Assembly: GCA_963850765.1 (NCBI GenBank)
Contig: CAWKMN010000006.1
Location: 186,001-250,000, forward strand
Length of the DNA stretch: 64,000 nt
Source of the DNA: CAWKMN01 sp963850765
GTDB taxonomy: Bacteria; Chloroflexota; Anaerolineae; Aggregatilineales; Aggregatilineaceae
Direction: 5' to 3'
Of this stretch, positions 49,580 to 58,343 are shown piece by piece. Positions within the stretch are counted from its first letter, which is position 1. Each line of letters opens with the position of its first letter. The notes under the pieces were generated by a model. It saw only the letters and a program-made list of their open reading frames with translations, ran no database searches and was not told the origin of the DNA. Made by a program: the position numbers and the translations under genes.

Positions 49580-50236
49580 GTGAAGAAACACGAAAAACTT
49601 GATTTGATCCGTGAAACCGGCATTATCGCCATTATGCGCGCGCCGTCGTCCGATCAACTGATTGCTGCCGCAGAGGCGATCGCGCAGGGCGGCGTCCGGG
49701 TCATCGAGGTGACGATGACCACGCCGGGCGCGCTGGACATCATCGCGCAGGCCGCGCATAAATTCGGGGACGATGTGCTGTTTGGCGCGGGGAGCATCCT
49801 GGACGCGGAGACCGCACGCGCCGCGATCCTGGCGGGAGCGGGTTTTGTCGTGTCGCCCACGCTCAGCCTCGGCGTGATCGCGCTGGCGCGCCGCTACGGC
49901 GTTCCGGTGCTGCCGGGCTGTTATACACCGACCGAGATGCTCACCGCCTGGGAAGCCGGGGCCGACATGATCAAACTGTTCCCGGCCAGCGTGGGCGGCC
50001 CGGATCTGATCCAGGCCATCCGCGCGCCGCTGCCGCAGTTGGAGATCGTCCCGGTGGGCGGCGTCGATCTGAACACCGCTGCCGACTTCATCCGCAAAGG
50101 GGCCGCCGCGTTGGGGGTGGGCAGCAGTCTGATCAACCAGAAATTGCTGGATGCCGGCGATATGGCCGAGCTTACTCGCCGGGCCGCCGCTTTCATGCAG
50201 GAAGTCAAAAAGGGCCGGGGCCAGGTGGCCGGTTAA
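49580..50236 (+). CDS. eda: KDPG/KHG aldolase
   Basis: 218 aa, GTG start with GAGGT about 7 nt upstream. Class I aldolase cleaving 2-keto-3-deoxy-6-phosphogluconate to pyruvate and glyceraldehyde-3-phosphate. Motifs: catalytic Glu in VIEVTMTTPGALD near 44, phosphate loop FGAGSILDAETA, Schiff-base Lys in GADMIKLFPASVGGPDLIQA near 133, and VPVGGVDLNTAADF. It closes the plus-strand locus and converges on the next operon; the 83-bp gap has a small GGCCGG/CCGGCC hairpin (50227-50246) without a T-run. Confidence 0.93.
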   Translation: MKKHEKLDLIRETGIIAIMRAPSSDQLIAAAEAIAQGGVRVIEVTMTTPGALDIIAQAAHKFGDDVLFGAGSILDAETARAAILAGAGFVVSPTLSLGVIALARRYGVPVLPGCYTPTEMLTAWEAGADMIKLFPASVGGPDLIQAIRAPLPQLEIVPVGGVDLNTAADFIRKGAAALGVGSSLINQKLLDAGDMAELTRRAAAFMQEVKKGRGQVAG

Positions 50237-50319
50237 CGCGCCGGCCTCGACCGGGCAACGATTATCATTCCGATCAGGCATGGGGGGTCGTGATCGCAGG
50301 CCGGTTCTTCAGCGCCGCT

Positions 50320-51408
50320 TCATCCTGATGAGATCGTGCCCGGCGTGCGAATCGCATTTCCCGTCTCAGCCTCGAACAGATAGAGGTGTTGGGGCATAAA
50401 CAGCAGGTGAATCACCTGGCCCAGGACGATGTCTCGGGTGGCTTCGGACTGGACTTTGATCAGCAGGTTATGCACATCCACATACGAAAGCACCGTTGAG
50501 CCGAAATGCTCGACGATTTTCGCCACGCCGCTCAGCCCGTTTGATCCCGAAAGCCGGATCTCTTCAGGCCGGATGCCCATGATCACGCGTTGTCCGAGGT
50601 GCGGTCGCGGATCGAAGTCGGCCGGAAGGTCGATCAGGGTATCGAATATGGCCAGCTTCTTCTCAGGCGTAAGCGTCCCATCGATAAAATTCATGGGCGG
50701 GTTGCCAACAAAGCCGGCCACGAATTGATTGGCGGGAGAGTAGTAGATATTCAGGGGCGAATCCACCTGCTGAAGCTCACCATTCCGAAAGATGGCGATC
50801 CGGTCACTCATGGTCATGGCTTCGGCCTGATCATGGGTGACATAGATCGCCGTCGTCTGCAAACGATTAAACAGCAGCTTGAGTTCGGCCCGCGTCTGGA
50901 CACGCAGCACGGCGTCGAGATTGCTGAGCGGTTCGTCGAGCAAAAAAACCTTGGGGTCGCGCACAATGGCACGGCCGAGCGCCACCCGCTGACGCTGCCC
51001 GCCCGAAAGCTGGCGTGGATAACGGTCCAGCAGGTCCAAAATACCCAGGGCCTGGGCCGCTTCTCGGATGCGTGAATCCATCGTTTTCCGGTCCGCCTTG
51101 CGGATCTTGAGCGCAAAGGCCATGTTGTTGTACACCGTCATGTGCGGGTAAAGCGCGTAGTTCTGGAACACCATGGCAATGTTGCGTTTCGCCGCCGGGA
51201 CATGGGTCACCGGGCGGCCGTCGATCAGGATCTGGCCGCTGGTGGGCTTTTCCAGCCCGGCGATCATATTCAGCGTCGTGGTTTTGCCGCATCCCGATGG
51301 TCCCAGCAGCGACACGAATTCCTTGTCGTGGATGACCAGACTCACATCGCGCACGGCGACCACATTCCGGAAGTGTTTACTGAGGTTCCGCAGCTCAACG
51401 GTTGCCAT
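50320..51408 (-). CDS. Sugar ABC transporter ATPase (UgpC/MsmX type)
   Basis: 362 aa from ATG 51408; a frame extension to 51531 overlaps the permease and is rejected. Walker A LLGPSGCGKTTTLN near 37, Q-loop AMVFQNYALYPHMTVYNNMA, signature LSGGQRQRVALGRA, Walker B VFLLDEPLSNLDAVLRVQ, H-loop YVTHDQAEAMTMSD. The C-terminal regulatory MOP/TOBE-like domain (about 240-360) contains MGIRPEEIRL. It is the last gene of the minus-strand operon, 8 bp after the permease. Confidence 0.95.
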   Translation of the reverse strand: MATVELRNLSKHFRNVVAVRDVSLVIHDKEFVSLLGPSGCGKTTTLNMIAGLEKPTSGQILIDGRPVTHVPAAKRNIAMVFQNYALYPHMTVYNNMAFALKIRKADRKTMDSRIREAAQALGILDLLDRYPRQLSGGQRQRVALGRAIVRDPKVFLLDEPLSNLDAVLRVQTRAELKLLFNRLQTTAIYVTHDQAEAMTMSDRIAIFRNGELQQVDSPLNIYYSPANQFVAGFVGNPPMNFIDGTLTPEKKLAIFDTLIDLPADFDPRPHLGQRVIMGIRPEEIRLSGSNGLSGVAKIVEHFGSTVLSYVDVHNLLIKVQSEATRDIVLGQVIHLLFMPQHLYLFEAETGNAIRTPGTISSG

Positions 51409-51416
51409 AGTTCGCG

Positions 51417-52292
51417 TTACCCTTTCACCGCACCAAGTGTTAAGCCCCGCACAAGGTAGCGCTGTGCAAACAGCGCAAACAACATCATAGGAACGACAAT
51501 GACCGTGCTCATGGCCGACATCGGACCCCACAAGATGCCTTTGTCCGTGATAAAAGCGGAGATGCGTACCGGCAGGGTCTTGGCATCGGCAGGGGCCACT
51601 GTGGCGGCCAGCAGAAATTCATTCCACGACAACAACGCCGTCAGGATGGCGGCCGTGACGAGCGCCGGAGCCGTGAGCGGCAGAATAATTCGCGTGAACC
51701 GCTGCCACGGATTACAGCCATCCAGCATGGCGGATTGTTCCAGTTCTTTCGGCAGATCGCCGAAAAACGTGAGCATCAGCCATACGGTGAACGGCAGCGT
51801 GAGACTCACATGAGCGATAATGACCGCCCAGCGCGTATCCAGCAGGTGCATATCCCGCATGAGAATGAAGTAAGGAAGGGCGACCGTGATCTTAGGATAA
51901 AAACGCACCACAAGAAACACAAAAGCGATGATCGTCGTCAGGTGCAGGGGGAGTTTGAGCCGGGCCAGACTGTAGGCTGCCAGCGAACCAATCAGCACGC
52001 TGATGAAGGTAGTCGCCAGGGTAATCACCAGCGAGTTTTGCAGGAACATGATGGTGTTCTCGTCGGGATCAAACACGGCCTCATAGTGTTCGAGCGTGAT
52101 TTCGGTGGGAATCACCTTAATCGGCGTGGACAGAAATTCGTGGGGCGGCTTCAGGCTGTTGAGGAACAGGAACACAAATGGGGTGCTGATCACGATCAGG
52201 CAAGCCACGACGAGCATGACCCGGATCAGTGTGCCCAATGTAGTGAAGACGCGGCTTAACTGCTCGCCAGTAGAATATGGTTTGATCATCAC
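51417..52292 (-). CDS. Sugar ABC transporter permease (MalG type)
   Basis: 291 aa, six helices. Carbohydrate-import signatures: TPFVFLFLNSLKPPHEFLST, NSLVITLATTFISVLIGSLA, AYSLARLKLPLHLTTIIAFV and the EAA loop LEQSAMLDGCNPWQRFTRII with LPLTAPALVTA. It starts 3 bp after the MalF-type gene. Confidence 0.94.
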   Translation of the reverse strand: MMIKPYSTGEQLSRVFTTLGTLIRVMLVVACLIVISTPFVFLFLNSLKPPHEFLSTPIKVIPTEITLEHYEAVFDPDENTIMFLQNSLVITLATTFISVLIGSLAAYSLARLKLPLHLTTIIAFVFLVVRFYPKITVALPYFILMRDMHLLDTRWAVIIAHVSLTLPFTVWLMLTFFGDLPKELEQSAMLDGCNPWQRFTRIILPLTAPALVTAAILTALLSWNEFLLAATVAPADAKTLPVRISAFITDKGILWGPMSAMSTVIVVPMMLFALFAQRYLVRGLTLGAVKG

Positions 52293-52295
52293 CTT

Positions 52296-53246
52296 TTACC
52301 CTTGCCAATGTGTCACGCGCTGCCGGACGACGAGCAGAACGATCGCCACCAACAGACAGCCAATGAGCATAATCCAGGACGTAGCGGCAGCGTAGCTGAT
52401 ATTGAAGTAGCGCAGCCCTTGCTGGTAGATCCAGAAGCTCAGCGTGTAAGTCCTGAACCCCGGTCCCCCGAAGGTGGTTGTGACGACGATGTCCAGGGTG
52501 AGCAGCGTGTCGATCAGCCGGAACATGAGCACCAGCAGCGTGACCGGCATGAGCAGCGGAAGCGTGACATGGCGAAATATCTGCCAGCGCGATGCGCCAT
52601 CGACCCGCGCGGCGCGAAACGGCTCATTGGGAAGAGAGGTGATTGCCGCGGCATAGATCACCATGACAAACGGCGACCATTCCCAGACATCCACGATGAT
52701 CAGCGAGGTCAGCGCCACTGACGGGTCGCCCAGCCAGTCCGGCCCAGCAATCCCGACCTGCCGCAGCAGGTGGTTGATCAGGCCGGCGCGCGCGCTGTAC
52801 ATCATGCGCCACATGGTGCCCACCGCGACCGGAGCGATCACCATCGGCATGATCAGAATCGTGCGGCCGATCTGGAGCCAGAAGTTTTCGCCCACGGTGA
52901 GATAGGCCAGGGTGAACCCGACGATCAACTCAAACAATGTCGCCAGCAGCGCGAACGTGACAGTGGTCTCGACCGACCCGGTAAACACGGTGTCGTCAAA
53001 CGCCCGGGTATAGTTGTCCAGGCCAATGAACGGACCCGGATGCGGCGAGCGGGCCAGGGTCCAGTCGTGCAGCGAAAAATAGGCCGAGTATCCGAGTGGA
53101 TACCCCTGGGTGATCACCAGTACGATCACCGCTGGCAGCAGAAAAAGCACCAGCATCCCGTTCTCGGCCAGGAACGCCCGGAATCGATCCCGGCGTGAAA
53201 ACAGCAGAGCTTCAGCTTCAGTTACAGTTGCAGGTTCGCTCGTCAT
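52296..53246 (-). CDS. Sugar ABC transporter permease (MalF type)
   Basis: 316 aa with a cytosolic N-terminus and six helices: MLVLFLLPAVIVLVITQGYP, TLFELIVGFTLAYLTVGENF, MVIAPVAVGTMWRMMYSARA. The EAA loop PFRAARVDGASRWQIFRHVT is diagnostic. Partner of the MalG-type permease. Confidence 0.94.
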   Translation of the reverse strand: MTSEPATVTEAEALLFSRRDRFRAFLAENGMLVLFLLPAVIVLVITQGYPLGYSAYFSLHDWTLARSPHPGPFIGLDNYTRAFDDTVFTGSVETTVTFALLATLFELIVGFTLAYLTVGENFWLQIGRTILIMPMVIAPVAVGTMWRMMYSARAGLINHLLRQVGIAGPDWLGDPSVALTSLIIVDVWEWSPFVMVIYAAAITSLPNEPFRAARVDGASRWQIFRHVTLPLLMPVTLLVLMFRLIDTLLTLDIVVTTTFGGPGFRTYTLSFWIYQQGLRYFNISYAAATSWIMLIGCLLVAIVLLVVRQRVTHWQG

Positions 53247-53294
53247 CGTTACCGTTCTGATTCCTCACAAAGTGGTCCCCACGGGTCCGGGTAG

Positions 53295-53323
53295 CCCAGG
53301 GCGGGCACACGACCCACCCTGGG
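53295..53323. promoter_or_regulatory. Hairpin between binding-protein and permease genes
   Basis: CCCAGGGCGGG (53295-53305) and CCCACCCTGGG (53313-53323) form an 11-bp stem with one mismatch and a 7-nt loop. There is no T-run on the sense (minus) side. Such hairpins after binding-protein genes commonly protect the upstream mRNA so that the binding protein exceeds the permeases (known for malE-malF). Confidence 0.55.
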
Positions 53324-53371
53324 GATTTTCTTCGACGCGATCAGACGAACCCGTTCTCGCGCCTGCCGATC

Positions 53372-54652
53372 TTATTGAGCCTGGAAGCCCGCCGCAAGAG
53401 CGACCTCCAGAATAGCCGGCGGGACCGGGATGGTCTGCCACTTCTCATTGACCTCGGTGATACCATCCTCAGGCGACTTCTGGCCGGTCGCAATCTCGAT
53501 CAGCGTGGCGGCCAGGAAGTCCTGGGCCTCGCCGCTGAGAGGGGGGTTCTTGGCGCGGGAGAAGTCGGCGACCAGAGCCGGCCATTGGTGGGCGTGGGCA
53601 GCCGCGAGTTCCTCATCTTCATAGGTGGACTGCCATACCGAACCGATGCCGTATTTGGTGTACCATTCCTTGGCATTCGCTTCGCCAGCATACGCCTGAA
53701 TCCACTGCCAGGCAGCGTCTTTGTTCTCACTCGCCTTCGGGACAAACAGGTTCCACAGGCTCAACCACGGGAAGCCATTGCCTGGGAACGGAACCTGACT
53801 CCACTTTCCATAGACGCCGCTGGTTTCAGGATTGTCCAGCGCGGTCGAGACGAAGCTCGGCCACGTCGCCAGCATGGCGGACTGCCCGTCCATGAAGATC
53901 TGCCCGGCTTCTTCAAAGGTCAGCGCCAGGCCATTGGGAGGCAGGTAGCCCCAGATCTGGCCTACCACCGCGGCGGCCGCGGCCGCCTTGTCAGCTTCCA
54001 GCTCGTACTGGCCGTCCTTGTTGATGTAGGTTCCATCGTAGATCGCGATGAAGAACGTCGGGGACTGCTCGGGCTGGGCGGACGGATAGCTCAGGCACGC
54101 GATATCGGGGAGTTTCTCCTCGATAACCGCACAGGCAGCCAGAACGTCGTCCCAGGTCGCAAAGTTCGGCTCGACCCCGGCCTGCGCCAGCAGCTCGTTG
54201 TTGACCATTAACCCGTAGGCGTCGATCCCGTAGGGAATGCCGATGATCTCCCCGTTAGAACGTTCAGCGCGGCCCGGTTCCAGGAGCCCGGCGATCATCC
54301 CTTCGCCGTAATTGGCTTCCTCGATCCGGCTGGTGAGCGGCTCAAAATACTCGAAGACGTCCGCAAGGTAGTAGCTGCCGCTCATGACATCATACTCGCC
54401 TGTGCCGGTCAGCAAATCGGTGGTATTGTTCTGGCGCAGGTCTGCCCACGGGAAGGCCACGACCTTTACCGCGACCCCTACTTCCTCTTCGAAACGAGGA
54501 GCCAGTTCTTCAGCAGCTTTATCATAGGTACCCGACTGCATGTAAGACACCGTCAGTTCGTCCTGGGCCGTAACCGTTCCTGAGAGAACGAGGGCGGCCA
54601 GCAGCACGACGACCATCCCGAAGCCTAAAATGTGATGACGTGACGTGTTCAT
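53372..54652 (-). CDS. Sugar ABC transporter substrate-binding protein
   Basis: 426 aa, ATG 54652 with GGAGG 7 nt upstream. Signal peptide about 1-29 (ILGFGMVVVLLAALVLSGTV, cleavage after TAQ). SBP_bac_1 fold: GTYDKAAEELAPRFEEEVGV, YDVMSGSYYLADVFEYFEPL, IIGIPYGIDAYGLMVNNELL, and NLFVPKASENKDAAWQWIQA. Intact. Its spacing from the kinase upstream (99 bp) allows an internal promoter. Confidence 0.93.
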   Translation of the reverse strand: MNTSRHHILGFGMVVVLLAALVLSGTVTAQDELTVSYMQSGTYDKAAEELAPRFEEEVGVAVKVVAFPWADLRQNNTTDLLTGTGEYDVMSGSYYLADVFEYFEPLTSRIEEANYGEGMIAGLLEPGRAERSNGEIIGIPYGIDAYGLMVNNELLAQAGVEPNFATWDDVLAACAVIEEKLPDIACLSYPSAQPEQSPTFFIAIYDGTYINKDGQYELEADKAAAAAAVVGQIWGYLPPNGLALTFEEAGQIFMDGQSAMLATWPSFVSTALDNPETSGVYGKWSQVPFPGNGFPWLSLWNLFVPKASENKDAAWQWIQAYAGEANAKEWYTKYGIGSVWQSTYEDEELAAAHAHQWPALVADFSRAKNPPLSGEAQDFLAATLIEIATGQKSPEDGITEVNEKWQTIPVPPAILEVALAAGFQAQ

Positions 54653-54751
54653 TATTTTCCTCCATCCATTTCGTTGGTTTTCTGAACAATATTGACCTGA
54701 CGTACCGATGTGCCACGTTGCTGCCTACCACCTCCTTCGCTATGAGCTTCT

Positions 54752-55690
54752 CTATGGGCTTGACGCACCGAGAAAGCGTGTCACTTCTTCCTGGGTCGGA
54801 TACGCGGGAATCGTACCTGCCCGTGTCACCGATAGTGCAGCGACTGCACATGCCCATTGGGCAGCGGACCGGAGCGGGTGGCCTGCCACCAGCCCCACGG
54901 CCAGCGCCGCACAAAAAACATCGCCTGCCCCGCTGGTGTCTATGACCTCCACGGCGGGCGGTGTGACCCTCCATACGCCCGACGAGTCGGCCCCGACCGC
55001 CCCGCGCTCCCCGGCGGTAACGATGACCTGTTCCACCCCGGTTTGTTCGCGCGTCCGCTGGGCCAGCCGCTCTAACTCGATCGGCGCTTCCGGGTCCAGA
55101 CCGATGAGCACCTTGGCTTCCGTTTCGTTCGGCGTCAGGATGGATGCGACATCGAGACCAGCCAATGGCGCGTCAGGGGCGGGCGCGGGGTTGACGATGG
55201 TGATCAGGCCGCGCTTGCGCGCCGCGCGGGCGGCGTACAGCGCGATCTGCGGATCGATCTCGAACTGCGTGAGCAGTACCCTGGCCCCGTTTAACCCGGC
55301 CAGAGCCTCGTCGATGTCCTCCTGGGTCAGTTCGGCGTTGGCTCCCATCGACGTGACCATGGCGGGCACCCCGTCGTGGTCGAGGATGATAAAGCCGACC
55401 CCGCTCGCCGTCGTGGCGCTGCGGCGCAGATAGCGCGTATTCACGCCAGCGTCGCGCATCCAGCGTTCGCCGTCATCGCCGATGCGGTCGCGCCCCACGC
55501 AGCCCACAAAGCTCACCCCCGCGCCCAACCGGGCGGCGGCGATGGCCTGGTTCGAGCCCTTGCCGCCGTCCATCGGCTCCTGAAAATCCCAGCCGATGAC
55601 GGTCTCACCGGCTCTGGGGACGCGCTTCACCCGAAGGAAGATCCCCGGCGCGTGGCTGCCGACGACGACGATCGGCGACGTGTCAGACAT
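54752..55690 (-). CDS. Ribokinase-like PfkB sugar kinase
   Basis: 312 aa from ATG 55690, overlapping the NagB-like gene by 8 nt; a frame extension to 55738 is rejected. Features: VVVGSHAPGIFLRVKRVPRA, GGKGSNQAIAAARLGAGVSF (ribokinase GGKGANQA motif), PNETEAKVLIG, and the catalytic IDTSGAGDVFCAALAVGL near 252. It probably phosphorylates a sugar released in this pathway. Confidence 0.9.
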   Translation of the reverse strand: MSDTSPIVVVGSHAPGIFLRVKRVPRAGETVIGWDFQEPMDGGKGSNQAIAAARLGAGVSFVGCVGRDRIGDDGERWMRDAGVNTRYLRRSATTASGVGFIILDHDGVPAMVTSMGANAELTQEDIDEALAGLNGARVLLTQFEIDPQIALYAARAARKRGLITIVNPAPAPDAPLAGLDVASILTPNETEAKVLIGLDPEAPIELERLAQRTREQTGVEQVIVTAGERGAVGADSSGVWRVTPPAVEVIDTSGAGDVFCAALAVGLVAGHPLRSAAQWACAVAALSVTRAGTIPAYPTQEEVTRFLGASSP

Positions 55691-56567
55691 TGCCGATGCC
55701 CTCCAATGGCGCAATGACCGTGTTCCGATCCACGACAATCATGGCGTCCGGGTGTTCCTGGACAAACGTCACCGGGTATTCGGTCGTAACCGGACCGAAC
55801 AGGAGCATTCGCATCACGGTGCGTTTCCAGGGTCCCGTGTCCGAGAGCAGCCGGATGCGGTGAGCCGCCAGGAGATCGCGCATGCCCATCGTGATCGCCA
55901 TCGGCGGCACCAGATGCGACAGCCCGCCCACCGTGCGCTGGCTGACGGCGATCAGGGTATCGTCGTTCAGATGCAGAATACGGGTGCGGGAATTCCGAAA
56001 CTGCTCCGGCGTGACCGTATACCAGGGCGAGCGCGGCGGCTCGTTGTAGGCGATATGCCCGCGGTATCCCACCCCACCATACATCGTATCGACTCCGCCA
56101 ACAGCCTCAATCGCCTCGCTGATGTGATCCAGATCGTAGACCGACGGGAAGTGCCGCTGGCTATCCGGTACAGCCAGCGCCGGGTCGATGGGGTCGTAGA
56201 AATTACGGCGCATCCAGCCCTGGTAGCTAAACGGGTGGTCGAGCGACACGTGACGGCCTTCCCAATCCAGGCAGTCGTCCATATGGAATACATGCACATT
56301 CCGCAGGCTGATCCGCTCGGAATTTACAACCTGGGCGAAGTACGGATACTGCTTTGTCGGACCGCACGGCAGGATCCAGCGGGTGGGACGCCCCGCCGCG
56401 TTGTTGGCTTTGACCTCATCCGCCATATCCCTCGCCGCCCAGCGATGAACATCGTCCGGCGAATCCAGGATCCTGATTTTGATCCTGGCGGCGGGGTGGT
56501 TTTCCAGTTCCTCGACCGGGATACGGCACCACTCGAACAACTGCTGCGGATCGATCGTTGAAGTCAT
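55683..56567 (-). CDS. NagB-like sugar-phosphate deaminase/isomerase
   Basis: 294 aa, glucosamine-6-phosphate deaminase superfamily. The catalytic Asp region is kept (VHVFHMDDCLDWEGR, cf. NMDEY), as are the His and Glu of the active-site lid (GGVGYRGHIAYNEPPRSPWY). The Asp in the canonical GNDGHIAFNEP is Arg here (GYRGHIAYNEP). The C-terminal half has LIAVSQRTVGGLSHLVPPMA. The change argues for an altered amino-sugar substrate or isomerase-only activity. Two bases separate it from the upstream DUF4432 gene. Confidence 0.85.
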   Translation of the reverse strand: MTSTIDPQQLFEWCRIPVEELENHPAARIKIRILDSPDDVHRWAARDMADEVKANNAAGRPTRWILPCGPTKQYPYFAQVVNSERISLRNVHVFHMDDCLDWEGRHVSLDHPFSYQGWMRRNFYDPIDPALAVPDSQRHFPSVYDLDHISEAIEAVGGVDTMYGGVGYRGHIAYNEPPRSPWYTVTPEQFRNSRTRILHLNDDTLIAVSQRTVGGLSHLVPPMAITMGMRDLLAAHRIRLLSDTGPWKRTVMRMLLFGPVTTEYPVTFVQEHPDAMIVVDRNTVIAPLEGIGNV

Positions 56568-56569
56568 GG

Positions 56570-57661
56570 TTACTCCTTCGCCACCACCGTACCATCGCGC
56601 CTGATGCTGGATACAGCCGCGGCATCGACGAACGCGACCGCGGTCAGCCAGGTATCCACGCTCTCACCGGGGCCGATATCCATGGCGGTTCCCCGCGTGA
56701 TCGCTTCAGCCAACCCGGCGCATGGAAAGCTTGTCCAGGGTTCGATGCCCATGTTGTACGTGCGCCCGTACCACGGATAACCGATCCCGCCGCCCAGCGC
56801 CTGCCACAGCCAGATATAACGAAACACGTCCGGGTTCCAGGCCAGCCCAAAGCCAACTCCGCGCCGGGTATTGCTGACCGCGATCCAGCCCTCATCAAAT
56901 TCGCTCAGATAGCAGTTGTCCATCGTGCGGCTGGACGGCGGCGGGACGCAGCGCAGGTCCAGCGGCTGGCCGTCGCGATCCTGGATCACCGGCCAGCGCC
57001 CCACCTGATGCAGCCCCATCCGATAATCCGGGCCGTCTTCGTCGTGCAGCACCTCGACGCGGGACTCCGGTGCCGAGATTCGGCAGGTCTCATCCAGAAA
57101 CGGCGGGCCGACCACCGGATGATGCCCCCACATGAACTGCATCGATTCGCCGCCGTGATTGGTCAGGTGCTCCTCGATCAGCAGCGCGGGCTTGCCCTGT
57201 TCGAGCGTCAGCGTCTTCTGGAGCAAAAACGGCGTGCGATAGGTCTGGATCCACAGCGCCACGCTGACCCGTTCGGGCCGATCGTCGAGGATGCGATACT
57301 CCCACGGAACGTTGATCGTCTCGGCGAAGAAACCCAATGGAGCGCCCTTAACCTCACAGGCCGGGCCGCCGTTGGGAACCACCTCAAACCATCCCCCGGA
57401 CCAGCGATCGAAGAAGGGTGTTGTCTGCGATCCTGCCGCGCCTACAAAGCTCGCCGGGTGGCGCAGCGGATTGGGCCCCCGCCAGAGAAAATCAACGTCC
57501 AGCGGTTTGTAGAGAAACTGCACGATCTCGGAGCCTTTATCCACCAGCACGATGATCTGCAGCAGCTCATTCTGGATCAGCAGGGCGCGAAAGCCATGCC
57601 AGGTGATCTGGTCGGTGATGCGGCAGCCCCAGTGTCGTTCGGGGTGGAGTATGGGAAACAT
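56570..57661 (-). CDS. DUF4432 / aldose-1-epimerase-like protein
   Basis: 363 aa, galactose-mutarotase-like beta-sandwich. Landmarks: LQIIVLVDKGSEIVQFLYKP, DRWSGGWFEVVPNGGPACEV, EEHLTNHGGESMQFMWGHHP with the HHP likely in the active site, and WLWQALGGGIGYPWYGRTYN. DUF4432 proteins occur in sugar-catabolic operons and are presumed mutarotases. Exact sugar unknown. Confidence 0.8.
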   Translation of the reverse strand: MFPILHPERHWGCRITDQITWHGFRALLIQNELLQIIVLVDKGSEIVQFLYKPLDVDFLWRGPNPLRHPASFVGAAGSQTTPFFDRWSGGWFEVVPNGGPACEVKGAPLGFFAETINVPWEYRILDDRPERVSVALWIQTYRTPFLLQKTLTLEQGKPALLIEEHLTNHGGESMQFMWGHHPVVGPPFLDETCRISAPESRVEVLHDEDGPDYRMGLHQVGRWPVIQDRDGQPLDLRCVPPPSSRTMDNCYLSEFDEGWIAVSNTRRGVGFGLAWNPDVFRYIWLWQALGGGIGYPWYGRTYNMGIEPWTSFPCAGLAEAITRGTAMDIGPGESVDTWLTAVAFVDAAAVSSIRRDGTVVAKE

Positions 57662-57675
57662 GGCCCTTCCTCTTG

Positions 57676-58332
57676 TTAAAAGCCCAGGTTGCCGTCAATG
57701 AGCACGGCGCGGCAGGGTGTCCCGCAGACGCCTTTGATCTTCAGCGGCAGCGCGATCAGCCAGGGGCGGGCGGAACTCACGCCGCGCAGATTGACCAGCG
57801 GCGCAAGGATGAGACAGCCTGCCCGGAAGAGCGTATAATTCACGCCCTGCGGTTCAGCCGGGTCATCGAAACACGGCATATCTCCCCCGATGATTGATGC
57901 GCCGCTGTGGACCAGCCACTCCATCGCCGGCGGTGTGAGATGCGGGCTGTCCTCCACGTAGCGCGGCTCGTTCCACATACGGTCCCAGCCGGTAGCGACC
58001 AGCACGGCGTCGCCCGCCTGCGGCCGGATGCCCGTCGTTTCAAGGTCCTGGGCCGTAATCGCATAGCCGGGAGCACAGTCCGGCAGTTGGAGGATCGACG
58101 CCGGGCGGATCAATCGTTCAGGCGCGACTTCTGCGATCGTCTCACCACCGGGGAGCAGGTGAGCCGCCGCCTCCAGGTAGGTCCCGGTCAGGGTGCATAG
58201 GGTCATCCGGTGCGCTTCCCACCCCGCCGGGCCGTCGAGACTGGCGATCAGCTCGATCTCGGGCGGCGTGACCGGCGGCGGATAGTGCCACATGGGAGAC
58301 TCGATCGTGCCGGTGACATCGATGACGCGCAT
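57676..58332 (-). CDS. Cyclase-family (PF04199) protein with altered metal site
   Basis: 218 aa from ATG 58330-58332; a longer frame to 58494 overlaps the deacetylase and is rejected. The fold is recognised by MRVIDVTGTIESPMWHYPPP, DAVLVATGWDRMW and LPLKIKGVCGTPCRAVLIDG. The metal signature, typically HTGTHIDAPLH, is LTGTYLEAAAH here: two His and the Asp are replaced and only the last His remains. The protein may be inactive, metal-free or catalytically repurposed. Confidence 0.8.
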   Translation of the reverse strand: MRVIDVTGTIESPMWHYPPPVTPPEIELIASLDGPAGWEAHRMTLCTLTGTYLEAAAHLLPGGETIAEVAPERLIRPASILQLPDCAPGYAITAQDLETTGIRPQAGDAVLVATGWDRMWNEPRYVEDSPHLTPPAMEWLVHSGASIIGGDMPCFDDPAEPQGVNYTLFRAGCLILAPLVNLRGVSSARPWLIALPLKIKGVCGTPCRAVLIDGNLGF

Positions 58333-58343
58333 TGCAGGTATCC

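Noticed and set aside
16655..49580. Insertion sequence or integrated element carrying the repeats
   Set aside because: No transposase, integrase, or att-like direct repeats were found; the repeats are short and solitary.
50227..50246. GGCCGG/CCGGCC hairpin as terminator between convergent genes
   Set aside because: Only 6-bp stem and no T-run on either strand; it overlaps the aldolase stop codon.
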